Assembly: GCF_009801115.1 (NCBI RefSeq)
Contig: NZ_VTOL01000010.1
Span: 62,001-126,000, forward strand
Reading direction: 5' to 3'
Length of the DNA stretch: 64,000 nucleotides
Origin: Dyadobacter sp. 3J3
Lineage (GTDB): Bacteria; Bacteroidota; Bacteroidia; Cytophagales; Spirosomataceae
Shown piece after piece: positions 27,140 to 36,290 of this stretch. The position numbers were made by a program, and so were the translations under genes. The notes beneath the pieces were generated by a model, which saw nothing but the letters and a program-made list of their open reading frames with translations, did not search any database and was not told the origin of the DNA. Every line of letters starts with the position of its first letter. Position 1 is the stretch's first letter.

Positions 27140-28631
27140 CCCTACTGGTAAAATAATAAACAAGGATGTTGCTGTGATCGGTTCAGGATTTGCCGGGATG
27201 GCAGCCGCTGCCTTGCTGGCAGGGAACGGAACAAGCGTCACAGTGTTTGAAAAAAATGCGAATATTGGTGGGCGCGCAAGATCCTTTGAAAGTAATGGAT
27301 TTGTTTTTGACATGGGGCCAAGCTGGTACTGGATGCCTGACGTTTTCGAAAATTATTTCAATTTATTTGGTAAAACTACATCCGATTTCTACGAATTAAA
27401 TAAACTGGATCCGGGATTTGCAGTCGTTTTCGGGAATAGTGAGGTCATGGATATTCCGGCTGATTTCGACGAAATCAGTGAATTATTTGAAAGTATTGAA
27501 ACCGGAAGTGGTCCGAAACTGAGAAAATTCATTGAAGAAGGTGAATTCAAATACCGGGTTGGAATGGGTGAAATGGTATTTAAGCCAGGTCACTCCATAT
27601 CTGAATTTTTTAGTTTGAAATTGTTTAAAGATGCATTGCAAATCCAGTTATTTTCATCTTTTAGCGATCATGTAAGAAAATATTTCAAGGATCCCAGATT
27701 GCTTGCAATTATAGAATTTCCTGTTCTTTTTCTGGGTGCAATGCCGAAAGATACGCCAGCCCTGTATAGTTTGATGAATTTTGCGGGTTTAAAGCAAGGT
27801 ACGTTTTATCCGATGGGAGGTTTTGGAAAAGTTGCTGATGCCTTTAAAATTATTGCTGAAAATGAGGGAGTTAATTTCAAAACTTCTCATATTGTTGAAT
27901 CATTAGAAATGAATGCAAACGCGATAAGTCATTTGCACGCTAACGGTAACAGCCATAAGGTAGATGCCATTATTGGCAGTGCCGATTACCACCATATCGA
28001 AAACGATCTACTTCCGGAATATCTTCGGTCTTATGATGATTCTTATTGGTCCAAAAGAACATTCGCTCCATCTTGTCTGCTTTTTTATCTTGGTGTAGAT
28101 AAAAAAATAAGCAAGCTGAGACATCATAATTTATTTTTTGATGAAGATTTTGAACAGCATGCGGTTGAAATTTATAAAGAAAAAAAATGGCCGGCGAACC
28201 CTCTTTTTTACGTCTGTTGTCCCTCCAAAACAGACCCATCCGTAGCCCCGGCAGGAAGCGAGAATATTTTTATTTTAATGCCAATTGCAATAGGACTTAA
28301 TGATTCCGAAGAAATCAGAGAAGAATATTATAACGTGCTGATGAAACGGCTTGAAAAGTTTGCTGGCGAAGATATCCACAGCCATGTCGTCTATAAGAGA
28401 AGTTATTGCGTTTCGAATTTCATTAATGACTACAACGCTTATAAAGGAAACGCCTACGGGCTTGCCAACACTTTAATGCAAACAGCAATTTTCAAACCAA
28501 AAATGAAAAGTAAGAAAGTAAAAAACCTTTACTATGCCGGACAGTTGACGGTACCGGGGCCCGGTGTTCCACCTTCCATTATTTCGGGACAAATTGCTGC
28601 AAAAGAACTTTTGAAATTCCTTAACAAATAA
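27132..28631 (+). CDS. crtI: Phytoene desaturase CrtI
   Basis: A 499-residue FAD-dependent desaturase that turns colourless phytoene into lycopene at the membrane. The N-terminal dinucleotide-binding fold VIGSGFAGMAAAALLAGNG is followed by NIGGRARSFESNGFVFDMGPSW. The C-terminal CrtI signature is clear (LYYAGQLTVPGPGVPPSIISGQ). Length matches bacterial CrtI. It overlaps carH by 8 bp and is 3 bp from crtB. A diapophytoene or other carotenoid desaturase role cannot be excluded from sequence alone, but crtB and crtZ favour C40 carotenoids. Confidence 0.93.
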   Translation: MLNPTGKIINKDVAVIGSGFAGMAAAALLAGNGTSVTVFEKNANIGGRARSFESNGFVFDMGPSWYWMPDVFENYFNLFGKTTSDFYELNKLDPGFAVVFGNSEVMDIPADFDEISELFESIETGSGPKLRKFIEEGEFKYRVGMGEMVFKPGHSISEFFSLKLFKDALQIQLFSSFSDHVRKYFKDPRLLAIIEFPVLFLGAMPKDTPALYSLMNFAGLKQGTFYPMGGFGKVADAFKIIAENEGVNFKTSHIVESLEMNANAISHLHANGNSHKVDAIIGSADYHHIENDLLPEYLRSYDDSYWSKRTFAPSCLLFYLGVDKKISKLRHHNLFFDEDFEQHAVEIYKEKKWPANPLFYVCCPSKTDPSVAPAGSENIFILMPIAIGLNDSEEIREEYYNVLMKRLEKFAGEDIHSHVVYKRSYCVSNFINDYNAYKGNAYGLANTLMQTAIFKPKMKSKKVKNLYYAGQLTVPGPGVPPSIISGQIAAKELLKFLNK

Positions 28632-28634
28632 TAT

Positions 28635-29471
28635 ATGAAAGTGATTTTTGATACCCTATCTGCTGAGTGCAGTAAGACCACCACCCGATTATATAGTACA
28701 TCTTTTTCCCTTGGAATTCAGTTTCTTGATAAAAAATATCATGAGCCTATTTACGGAATTTATGGATTTGTGAGGCTGGCAGATGAAATCGTTGACAGCT
28801 TTCATGAATACGACAAGGAATTTCTGATGCAAAAAATCAGAAGTGAGACCATGGAAGCTATCGCAATGAAAATCAGCATTAATCCTATCCTGAACAGTTT
28901 TCAAAATGTTGTGCATACATACAAAATTGAGTGGGCGCTTATAGACACTTTTCTCAAAAGTATGGAGATGGATCTTTACCAAAAAGAACACACAGAAGAC
29001 TCTTACAATCAGTATGTTATGGGATCAGCCGAGGTAGTAGGACTTATGTGTCTTCGTGTGTTTACCAAAGGAGATCTGGTTGTTTATGACGAATTGAAAC
29101 CTTATGCGATGAAACTTGGAGCAGCTTTTCAAAAGGTCAATTTCCTGAGAGATTTAATGGCTGATTACCAATTGCTAGGGAGAAATTATTTCCCGGAAGT
29201 AAATTTTCAGCATTTTTCTTTCAACGATAAAATGAACATTCAGAATGAAATCGATGCAGATTTTGAGGAAGCCTTAATTGGTATAAAACAATTACCTGCC
29301 GGTGCCAGACGAGGTGTTTATCTTGCTTATTTTTATTACAAAAAGTTGTTTTTGAGAATTAAAGAATTGCCACCGGAAAAAGTGATGACAGCCAGGGTCA
29401 GAATTCCTGACTATAACAAAATCGGATTAATGGTTCAGTCATTATTTAGGCATCAATTTGATCTTTTATGA
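28635..29471 (+). CDS. crtB: Phytoene synthase CrtB
   Basis: A 278-residue squalene/phytoene synthase family enzyme condensing two geranylgeranyl diphosphates into phytoene. Both aspartate-rich magnesium sites are present: DEIVD at residues 50-54 and RDLMADY further on. Length fits bacterial CrtB. It is in the operon carH-crtI-crtB, with an 83-bp gap before idi. Confidence 0.93.
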   Translation: MKVIFDTLSAECSKTTTRLYSTSFSLGIQFLDKKYHEPIYGIYGFVRLADEIVDSFHEYDKEFLMQKIRSETMEAIAMKISINPILNSFQNVVHTYKIEWALIDTFLKSMEMDLYQKEHTEDSYNQYVMGSAEVVGLMCLRVFTKGDLVVYDELKPYAMKLGAAFQKVNFLRDLMADYQLLGRNYFPEVNFQHFSFNDKMNIQNEIDADFEEALIGIKQLPAGARRGVYLAYFYYKKLFLRIKELPPEKVMTARVRIPDYNKIGLMVQSLFRHQFDLL

Positions 29472-29554
29472 CAATAATTTGTTACAGAAAGTAGTAGTAT
29501 AAACAGACATCTCAACATTATACTGCTTCTTCCAAATCCTAAATCTATTAACTA

Positions 29555-30070
29555 ATGAATGACCACGTTGTCCTCGTCAATGAAAATGATGTTGAAATTG
29601 GTTTAATGCCAAAGCTGGAGGCGCATCAGAAAGGTGTTTTGCACCGGGCATTTTCAATTTTTATTTTCAATACAAACGGGGAATTGCTTCTGCAGCAACG
29701 CGCTTATGGAAAATACCACTCAGAAGGATTGTGGTCCAATACATGTTGCAGCCATCCTTTCCCGGATGAAAGTACATCAAATGCGGCCATAAGGCGCCTG
29801 AATGAAGAAATGGGCATTGATGCATCTTTAAATTTTCTGTATTCATTCCGGTATGAGGCTGGTCTTGATAACGGACTGACTGAGCATGAACTCGACCACG
29901 TTTTCTGGGGAATTACAGATAAAATTCCGGAAATAAATCCTGATGAGGTTTTAAATTATAAGTACATTTCGGAAGAAGACCTACGCACGGATATGCAAAA
30001 AAATCCTGCGCATTATACCGAATGGTTTAAGATCTGCCTCAATGAAGTTTTAGAAAGAATAAGAATTTAA
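29555..30070 (+). CDS. idi: Isopentenyl-diphosphate delta-isomerase, type I
   Basis: A 171-residue Nudix-fold isomerase interconverting IPP and DMAPP to feed prenyl diphosphate synthesis. The catalytic Cys is in SNTCCSHP, and the catalytic Glu and metal-binding residues are in RRLNEEMG and EHELDHVFWG. It lies between crtB and crtZ (7 bp before crtZ), so it supplies precursor for the carotenoids and plausibly for the facing prenyltransferase operon as well. Confidence 0.93.
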   Translation: MNDHVVLVNENDVEIGLMPKLEAHQKGVLHRAFSIFIFNTNGELLLQQRAYGKYHSEGLWSNTCCSHPFPDESTSNAAIRRLNEEMGIDASLNFLYSFRYEAGLDNGLTEHELDHVFWGITDKIPEINPDEVLNYKYISEEDLRTDMQKNPAHYTEWFKICLNEVLERIRI

Positions 30071-30077
30071 TTATTAT

Positions 30078-30575
30078 ATGAATCCTGTTATTATAAATAT
30101 CCTGACAGTAGCTGTAACTTTTGTGGTAATGGAATGTGTGGCCTGGCTGGCGCATAAATATCTGATGCACGGTCTTTTCTGGTTTCTTCATCATGACCAT
30201 CACCAAAGAGATGATAAGGATTTTTTTGAAAAAAACGACTACTTTTTTCTAATTTTCGCAACACCGGGAATACTACTTTTATTTTTCGGGCTTCAACAGA
30301 ATTTCAGTATGTTGTTCTGGATCGGGACTGGAATTAGTTTATATGGAATGGCGTACTTTCTGGTACATGACATCTTCATTCACCAGCGTTTCAAAATTTT
30401 CAGAAATACGGATTCCTTTTATTTAAAAGCAATCCGGAAGGCGCATAAAGTCCATCATAAACATCTGGGAAAAGAAGAAGGAGAATGTTTTGGTATGTTA
30501 TGGGTTTCATTCAAGTACTTTAAGGAAGCGAAGCAGTCAATGGCCAAGCAAAATAAGCTACAACGGCCTGTATAA
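30078..30575 (+). CDS. crtZ: Beta-carotene hydroxylase CrtZ
   Basis: A 165-residue integral membrane di-iron hydroxylase of the fatty-acid hydroxylase superfamily which adds 3-hydroxyl groups to beta-carotene, giving zeaxanthin. The histidine clusters are complete: HKYLMH, HHDHH, HDIFIHQR and HKVHHKH, with four hydrophobic segments. No lycopene cyclase gene is found next to it although the substrate is cyclised, so that activity must come from elsewhere in the genome. Its stop is 5 bp from the end of the opposing flavoprotein gene. Confidence 0.92.
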   Translation: MNPVIINILTVAVTFVVMECVAWLAHKYLMHGLFWFLHHDHHQRDDKDFFEKNDYFFLIFATPGILLLFFGLQQNFSMLFWIGTGISLYGMAYFLVHDIFIHQRFKIFRNTDSFYLKAIRKAHKVHHKHLGKEEGECFGMLWVSFKYFKEAKQSMAKQNKLQRPV

Positions 30576-30580
30576 GCACA

Positions 30581-31729
30581 TTAAAATTTTTCCCCGTGGG
30601 TAAGGGTGATAAGCTTACGCATCAATCCGGGCGTTTTGCTCAATAATTTGAGAGCAAAGTGGGTAGTATTTTTCTTGCCAAATACATTCTGCAAATAATA
30701 ACCGGCAATGATTCTGCTGTTGAAGGCGGTGTTCCAGGATTTTCTATATGCCGAGGAGACTTCTTCAATTGAACATTTATTGTCAAAATATTTAAGCAAT
30801 TCTTTGGAAAGCAACTTTGAAGCTCTCATCCCCATGCTCATACCGTTTCCGCAAAGGGGCGTAATTGTGCCAGCTGCATCACCCAATAGAAAAAAAGAAT
30901 CCCCTAGGTCAGTTTGCTTTTTTCGAAATTGAATGTTACTGATTACTAATGGATTAGAACTGACGAATTCTGATTTGGTAAAGTAGTTTTTTAAAAATGG
31001 ATTTTTGTAAAGTACATTTTCTTCCATTGTTTTGATTTCCTTTCCGTTGTTCTGAAGATTTTCAGCGGTTGTCAGATAACACAGGCAATGCCAATCCTTA
31101 TCAACTTTTGAAATACCGCAATAGCCATTTTTAAAGTTATGAAGCTCAATACGATTCTCCGCTAAATCGCTCTTAATATGATATTTGACACCAATATAAT
31201 TTGTGCCTTTTCTATCATCATGACCATGATATTTTTCATTTTTTTGAATAAAAGAAGGAATATACTTTCCATAGCTTCCGCAAATAATTGACGCCTGGAA
31301 TTTCCCAATCGTTGTGTCAATTTCCTGAAATTGATTGTCAGACTTATGAACAGAATTAACTCTACAATTTTGATAAATTGATACCTTTTTGTCGATTGCC
31401 AGTTGATACAAATAATGATCAAGACTATATCTGCTAATACCGAAACCGCCCATTTCAAGACTTTGGTTGAGCATAAAACCGCGTTCAGAACTTATGCCCA
31501 GACTGTCAATGATGGGCAAATTGAAGGAACCAAGCGGCAGACCAAGTCCTGTAATAAAATCCCAGCTTTCCATGGAAATATATTCTCCGCAAACTTTATG
31601 AAAGGGATATTCATTTTTCTCTAACAAAACGACACTAATGCCTTGATCCGCAAGCTGAATGGCCAGGCATAATCCTGCCAAACCTCCACCAATTATAGCA
31701 CAATCGTATATTTTATTCTCTGGTTCCAT
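30581..31729 (-). CDS. FAD-dependent oxidoreductase, geranylgeranyl-reductase-like
   Basis: A 382-residue flavoprotein, last gene of the type III PKS operon. The FAD motif AIIGGGLAGLCLAIQLADQG is followed by KVCGEYIS, the Cys-Gly signature of the geranylgeranyl reductase branch, and by FLLGDAAGTITPLCGNGM near residue 290. It could reduce prenyl double bonds or hydroxylate an aromatic ring; the two families share the fold and sequence alone does not decide. The ATG at 31729 is preferred over the upstream TTG at 31735. It overlaps the methyltransferase gene by 17 bp. I read it as the tailoring oxidoreductase of the pathway. Confidence 0.82.
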   Translation of the reverse strand: MEPENKIYDCAIIGGGLAGLCLAIQLADQGISVVLLEKNEYPFHKVCGEYISMESWDFITGLGLPLGSFNLPIIDSLGISSERGFMLNQSLEMGGFGISRYSLDHYLYQLAIDKKVSIYQNCRVNSVHKSDNQFQEIDTTIGKFQASIICGSYGKYIPSFIQKNEKYHGHDDRKGTNYIGVKYHIKSDLAENRIELHNFKNGYCGISKVDKDWHCLCYLTTAENLQNNGKEIKTMEENVLYKNPFLKNYFTKSEFVSSNPLVISNIQFRKKQTDLGDSFFLLGDAAGTITPLCGNGMSMGMRASKLLSKELLKYFDNKCSIEEVSSAYRKSWNTAFNSRIIAGYYLQNVFGKKNTTHFALKLLSKTPGLMRKLITLTHGEKF

Positions 31730-32408
31730 CAACAATAATTAAGTGCCGGAAAGCCCATTTATTTTTGACTGAATAATGAACGGCCACAGATTTTTCCAAA
31801 ATTGAAATCCATTCTTTCTTTTTAAAACCTCTTAATACCGAAAGCGGAGCGTCATTTTTCACAAGGTAAGATTTTGAAAAAAAATAAGTTAGCACCTTGA
31901 TCGAATAATAAGCAAGCCGATTTCTTTCCAGATCATTTATAACCAGAATTGATTTATTTTGAACTGCAAATCTTATCAGGGTCAAAATTTCATTTTCGGT
32001 AAGGTGGTGACAAAATAAGCAGGCATGGATAATGTCAATTTTTTTGATATGATTGTACATGTTTCTGTAATCATCACAAATGAATCGGATTCCGGTATTT
32101 TCAGGATTACTTTCTGCATATTTAATGCAAATTGGCTTCAAGTCAACACCATGTAAATCAATAGAATAACCCTGTTTCGTTCTCCACTTTTTGATTCGCT
32201 TTAACGTATCTCCTGCCCCACAACCTATATCTGTAAACGAGTAATGCATGGTTGGCTGTATTATGGATCTTAAAGCTGAAAAAGAAATTTGGTAGCCTCC
32301 AAGCCATTGATTAATAAAATCCAGTTCACGAAGATTTTGGAATAAATCATGTTCCGGAATTTCCTCCTGATCCAAAAGCTCTTTTCTGGTACTTCTCAAC
32401 TTAAACAT
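31713..32408 (-). CDS. Class I SAM methyltransferase of the PKS operon
   Basis: A 231-residue methyltransferase with motif I FTDIGCGAGDTLKRI, an acidic residue in GVDLKPICI, and a DIIHACLFCHHL post-motif typical of small-molecule methylases. The ATG at 32408 lies inside the end of the polyketide synthase gene (ATGTTTAA overlap), so translation is coupled. It probably O- or C-methylates the polyketide or quinol product. Distant resemblance is to ubiquinone/menaquinone-type methylases. Confidence 0.8.
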   Translation of the reverse strand: MFKLRSTRKELLDQEEIPEHDLFQNLRELDFINQWLGGYQISFSALRSIIQPTMHYSFTDIGCGAGDTLKRIKKWRTKQGYSIDLHGVDLKPICIKYAESNPENTGIRFICDDYRNMYNHIKKIDIIHACLFCHHLTENEILTLIRFAVQNKSILVINDLERNRLAYYSIKVLTYFFSKSYLVKNDAPLSVLRGFKKKEWISILEKSVAVHYSVKNKWAFRHLIIVDGTRE

Positions 32409-33483
32409 ATTGCAGCTGCATGGTTTCAATGCTCAGCCCAGGACCAAAGGCAGCTGCGAAAAGTCTTTCACCGACCTTCGCACTTTCCGCTTTTTCCAAT
32501 ACCTTTTTCAGTACAAACAAAACAGTTGGAGAGGACATATTTCCATAATTTTTCAGGACATCATAGGTTTCCGTCAGCAAAGATTTATTAAGGCTCAATG
32601 CGGCAGCAAAGTCATCTACAATCTTCTTTCCACCGGGATGAATTGCCCAATGCTCTATTTGAGAAGGGATTAACCCAATCTTATCTAACATCGGTAGAAT
32701 ATTTTCCTTTATTAACCCAGGTACATAGGAAGTCAGGTTCATGATAAAACCTGTTTCCGATAACTGCCAGGCCATATCCCTGTATCCGTTATGGAGGATC
32801 ATCGAATTGAACCTGTTAACCTGTACTCTTTTGAGATTATGCGTTTGCTTTGGTTGTGAAGTCATCATGACAGCAGCAGCGCCATCTCCAAAAATAAGAT
32901 TGGAAAGGATATAATCGTCGTTGAATTTTTTCTGGAAGTGAATGGTGCATAATTCGGTACAAACGATCAGGACATTTGCATTTGGCAGACTTCTACATAT
33001 TGAATCTGCACTTTTTAAAGCAATAATTGCCGCATTACATCCCATAAAATTAATGCTGCTACGCTCCGTTTCGGGATTCAGGTCAAGTTCTCTGATAAGC
33101 TCAATATCAAGGCCGGGAGCGAATAACCCTGTGCAGGTCACAGTAATTATATGCGTTATTTCCTTTTTTAGAGTTTCAATGTTATCAATTTTTTGAATGG
33201 CAGCAAGAGACAGCTGCGTAGCATTTTTTTTATAAAGCTTCATTCTTTCTGTGAGACCTGGCTCGACCGATGAAGTTTTTGAAAATAGTTCAAAATCAGC
33301 TGATTCTCCGTCAAAATCTTTCAGTACAGAATACCTTTTACTTATGCCGGTTTTCCCGGCAACGATTTTAATTTTACGCTTAAATATTTCGTCGTTTGTT
33401 GAATTCATATAAAAAGAACTCAACATTTCTTGCGAAAAACAATTTTCCGGAACTGCAGTCCCGATAGCGGTGATATAACTCAA
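32401..33483 (-). CDS. Type III polyketide synthase (chalcone/stilbene synthase family)
   Basis: A 360-residue thiolase-fold synthase that extends an acyl-CoA starter with malonyl-CoA and cyclises it to a resorcinol, pyrone or similar ring. The catalytic triad is intact: Cys149 in NFMGCNAAI, His282 in WAIHPGGKK and Asn315 in YGNMSSPT, with CHS-like spacing. No ATG is near the expected start. The TTG at 33483 fits: it precedes the conserved YITAIGTAVPE strand and overlaps the prenyltransferase stop as TTGA. The frame also opens 48 bp further upstream. The starter and chain length are unknown; bacterial homologues often take long-chain acyl groups. Confidence 0.88.
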   Translation of the reverse strand: MSYITAIGTAVPENCFSQEMLSSFYMNSTNDEIFKRKIKIVAGKTGISKRYSVLKDFDGESADFELFSKTSSVEPGLTERMKLYKKNATQLSLAAIQKIDNIETLKKEITHIITVTCTGLFAPGLDIELIRELDLNPETERSSINFMGCNAAIIALKSADSICRSLPNANVLIVCTELCTIHFQKKFNDDYILSNLIFGDGAAAVMMTSQPKQTHNLKRVQVNRFNSMILHNGYRDMAWQLSETGFIMNLTSYVPGLIKENILPMLDKIGLIPSQIEHWAIHPGGKKIVDDFAAALSLNKSLLTETYDVLKNYGNMSSPTVLFVLKKVLEKAESAKVGERLFAAAFGPGLSIETMQLQYV

Positions 33484-34355
33484 AGGAAAAAATTGATAAT
33501 AATGAGTACAAAGAAACAACTGTTCATACAAAGTGCCGCAATCCAGTTCATACGCATGGTATTTCTGAAATTTGCATTTTCCGTATTTTTATAAACCAGA
33601 TAAAACCAGTAAAAAAAATACAAAACGATCGGTATGAAGAACAGCTGGATTATAAAAAAAATCATTCCAGAATCCTGGCTTTGAAAATATAAATAGTAAA
33701 AAAGATTACATAAGGCAAACATCAAGGCTGTAAAAATGAATGTCCCTTTATATCCAAGTTTGTAGCTCAATGTAATAATACCGTCACGGAGGTCTTGTTT
33801 GTGCTGGTATATTTGCGTAAGCGGGTAAGCACCAGCGATTTGAAAAGAACATCCTAAAAGAATGAAAATCGTATCACGGTTCAAAGGCATAGCATTTCCC
33901 GTGATACCGACAATCGACATATAGTAGGTAAAAGCCCCCTGAAAGATTGTTACAACCAGAAAGCCAACAACTGCATACTTTTTCAAACGGATTTGTTTCG
34001 AGCTGTAAGCCCGCGAAGCAACAATGTATAAAATTAAGCAAACTGAAAATAACTTACTTACAAAAAAATAAGCCAGCGAAACCGCCAGTGCGTCCAAAAA
34101 TACGGTTAGATAAAAAAGGCTTTCCGTGGGCATGGGAGGCTTTTCAATTCCGCCAATACTGTCTTCGTCCTTGTCAATATAACTATTATACCCATTACTG
34201 GCCGGATATATCAAAAAATGGATAATGAAAAAGGAAAGAGAGGCCTGCAAATAAGATATGTTTCTTGCCTGACTAAATGCAAACAAAAACAGGGGCATGA
34301 GGAAAAAAGAGAATGGAATCCTCAGAAGTTTTATCGTATTTTTATCAATTTGCAT
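33480..34355 (-). CDS. UbiA-family prenyltransferase
   Basis: A 291-residue integral membrane protein with about eight or nine hydrophobic segments. The first Asp-rich motif N-x3-D-x3-D is exact (Asn57, Asp61, Asp65 in NSYIDKDED). The second is shorter than usual (Asp188 and Asp191 in KQDLRDG). The family transfers prenyl chains from prenyl diphosphates to aromatic or quinone acceptors. It is the first gene of a four-gene operon with a type III PKS, so the likely acceptor is the polyketide ring. Divergence of the second motif leaves open a non-standard donor or acceptor. Confidence 0.82.
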   Translation of the reverse strand: MQIDKNTIKLLRIPFSFFLMPLFLFAFSQARNISYLQASLSFFIIHFLIYPASNGYNSYIDKDEDSIGGIEKPPMPTESLFYLTVFLDALAVSLAYFFVSKLFSVCLILYIVASRAYSSKQIRLKKYAVVGFLVVTIFQGAFTYYMSIVGITGNAMPLNRDTIFILLGCSFQIAGAYPLTQIYQHKQDLRDGIITLSYKLGYKGTFIFTALMFALCNLFYYLYFQSQDSGMIFFIIQLFFIPIVLYFFYWFYLVYKNTENANFRNTMRMNWIAALCMNSCFFVLIIINFFL

Positions 34356-34557
34356 GGAGGAATTTATACATCAATATAAATCAATATACGCACAAAATAC
34401 GTGCTGGATTACTTTTTTGAAAAAACTATTTGAACAGGTTGGCGAATTGAATAAAATCGTCAGTTAAGATCAAAAATATAACCAGGAAAAGATTGTAAAA
34501 AGTGGTTATGGAACCGTAATTAAGAAAAGTATTTTTCAAAGGTGATACTAACAAGGC

Positions 34558-35787
34558 TTAAATCTGAGGAAATGCATTAAAATCTCTTCTTTTTCTGAAA
34601 AGAATTTTAAAGCCCAGAGCACAACCAAAACTCATTAAAACCAATGCGAGCCATAAACTGTTATAACCCCAGTTCGCGGCGATAAAACCGCCACCAGCCG
34701 GTCCAATAATCTGTGCGACGGCCCAGGACATGGAGTATGCAGCGGAGTATTTCCCACGATTCGATTCCGTAGCCCTGCTCATGATCATTGTGCTGATATA
34801 TGGTAAAGTGAGCATTTCCCCCATTGTAAAAAATAAAACAGCAGCCGCCGCTATAATTACAGGCGCCACACCTGGAACGATAAGAAACAGGAAGGCAAAA
34901 GCAGTTAATATTATGCCAGAAATAATATAAAACGCATCAGTTTTCCGGCTACCCAGATTCTGGATCAGTACCATTTCAAAAAGTGCTATAATCACACCAT
35001 TCATCCCTAACAAAATACCGATCGTAGATTCACCGATTTTCCACTGCTCTTTCCAGTAAACCGGAACAAGACGAAAAATCAGAACAAATGCAATCATGTA
35101 AATCGTTACCAAAACAATAAATCGCACGAAAAACATGTCCTGCCAAGGAGATTGGCCGATTAAAGATTCTTTTTCTTCTAAGGTCTTTTCCTTGATTTTT
35201 TCTCCTTTTGGTAACAAAACCAATATGAGAATTCCCGCCAAAGTATAAACGACGCCATCAACCCAAAACAATAAATGATAGTCTATGGCTGCAAGCAAAC
35301 CACCCACAGATGTCCCAAAGCCAAACCCGACGTTGGTAGCCAGCCGGTTTAAGGCGTAAGATCTTGTCAGGTTTTCGGGTGATGAATAGGATGCAACGGC
35401 CGTATTATTGGCGGGCCTGAATCCTTCAACAAAAAAACTTAAAATAACGGTTAAAGCACAGAGCACATTGAAATCATCAATGTGCCCAAAGATCGCAAAC
35501 ATGGTTCCGCTTAAAACCAAACTTATTACCTGAACCGGACGAAAACCGATTTTATCCGTAAAATAACCGCCCGCCAAAGCGCCCAGCACAGAGCCAACGC
35601 CGAAAAGTGTTATAATTAAACCCGCATCCGCAATGCTCCTATGCATACTTTGGGTGATGTACATACTCATAAAAGGCACGGCCATATAACCGCAGCGATT
35701 AATGAGAATCACCAGACTCAATAGCCAGGTTTCTCTGCTCAGTCCACTAAATGAAACTTTATAATTTTGTATAATTTTTTGAACCAT
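34558..35787 (-). CDS. MFS transporter, drug-efflux-like
   Basis: A 409-residue major facilitator with 12 predicted helices and the loop motif GGYFTDKIGFRPVQ. The pattern is that of multidrug or metabolite exporters. The frame opens with a TTG at 35838, but the ATG at 35787 gives the natural N-terminus MVQKIIQNYK. It is upstream of the prenyltransferase operon on the same strand with a 200-bp gap, so it could either export that product or be independent. Confidence 0.8.
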   Translation of the reverse strand: MVQKIIQNYKVSFSGLSRETWLLSLVILINRCGYMAVPFMSMYITQSMHRSIADAGLIITLFGVGSVLGALAGGYFTDKIGFRPVQVISLVLSGTMFAIFGHIDDFNVLCALTVILSFFVEGFRPANNTAVASYSSPENLTRSYALNRLATNVGFGFGTSVGGLLAAIDYHLLFWVDGVVYTLAGILILVLLPKGEKIKEKTLEEKESLIGQSPWQDMFFVRFIVLVTIYMIAFVLIFRLVPVYWKEQWKIGESTIGILLGMNGVIIALFEMVLIQNLGSRKTDAFYIISGIILTAFAFLFLIVPGVAPVIIAAAAVLFFTMGEMLTLPYISTMIMSRATESNRGKYSAAYSMSWAVAQIIGPAGGGFIAANWGYNSLWLALVLMSFGCALGFKILFRKRRDFNAFPQI

Positions 35788-36037
35788 AAACCGAAAATTT
35801 CTGAAACCGGAAACTACAAAAACGGATACATTCACCAACAGTTATGCAATCGGCTGCGTTCCTTACTTTAACACAATATTACAGGAGGTTGATTATTAAT
35901 AGCAATCCTACATTTTCCTCAGCTTATTTTGCCGTTCGTAAAAATAAATGATGATCCGCATTCAAGCCGTGCAACCTTTGTTTTATTGCATGCATCTGTT
36001 GTTCAGGCAAAAGAAACACTCCAATAAAATATTAGCC

Positions 36038-36271
36038 ATGAAAGGAAAACAATTATTTGATCATTATCAGTCTGTTGCTCAGATCAATGGTTTCGGTTCC
36101 GAAGAATTTCTATACGGAAATCTGTTGTACCAGGCACTGAAAATTGAAGGAGAAGAGAAAATTTTCCAACTTTTGGAAGTAGCCGAAGAAACTGGAAAAA
36201 GAATTGGACTGGAATACCCTATGGAATCAATTCATAGCTATCCGCAACCAGACAAAGTTGTTCTGGTTTAA
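36038..36271 (+). CDS. Small hypothetical protein, 77 residues
   Basis: The frame is open from 35948, but the ATG at 36038 begins the well-formed part MKGKQLFDHYQSVAQINGF. Soluble and helical, ending in KVVLV. The N-terminal extension is rich in odd residues and probably non-coding. Family not recognised. Confidence 0.5.
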   Translation: MKGKQLFDHYQSVAQINGFGSEEFLYGNLLYQALKIEGEEKIFQLLEVAEETGKRIGLEYPMESIHSYPQPDKVVLV

Positions 36272-36290
36272 CAAGCCGATTGAAAGAGCA

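Noticed and set aside
30581..34355. Flexirubin (aryl polyene) biosynthesis
   Set aside because: Flexirubin loci use ketosynthases, acyl carrier proteins and tyrosine ammonia lyase, none of which is here; the synthase is type III.
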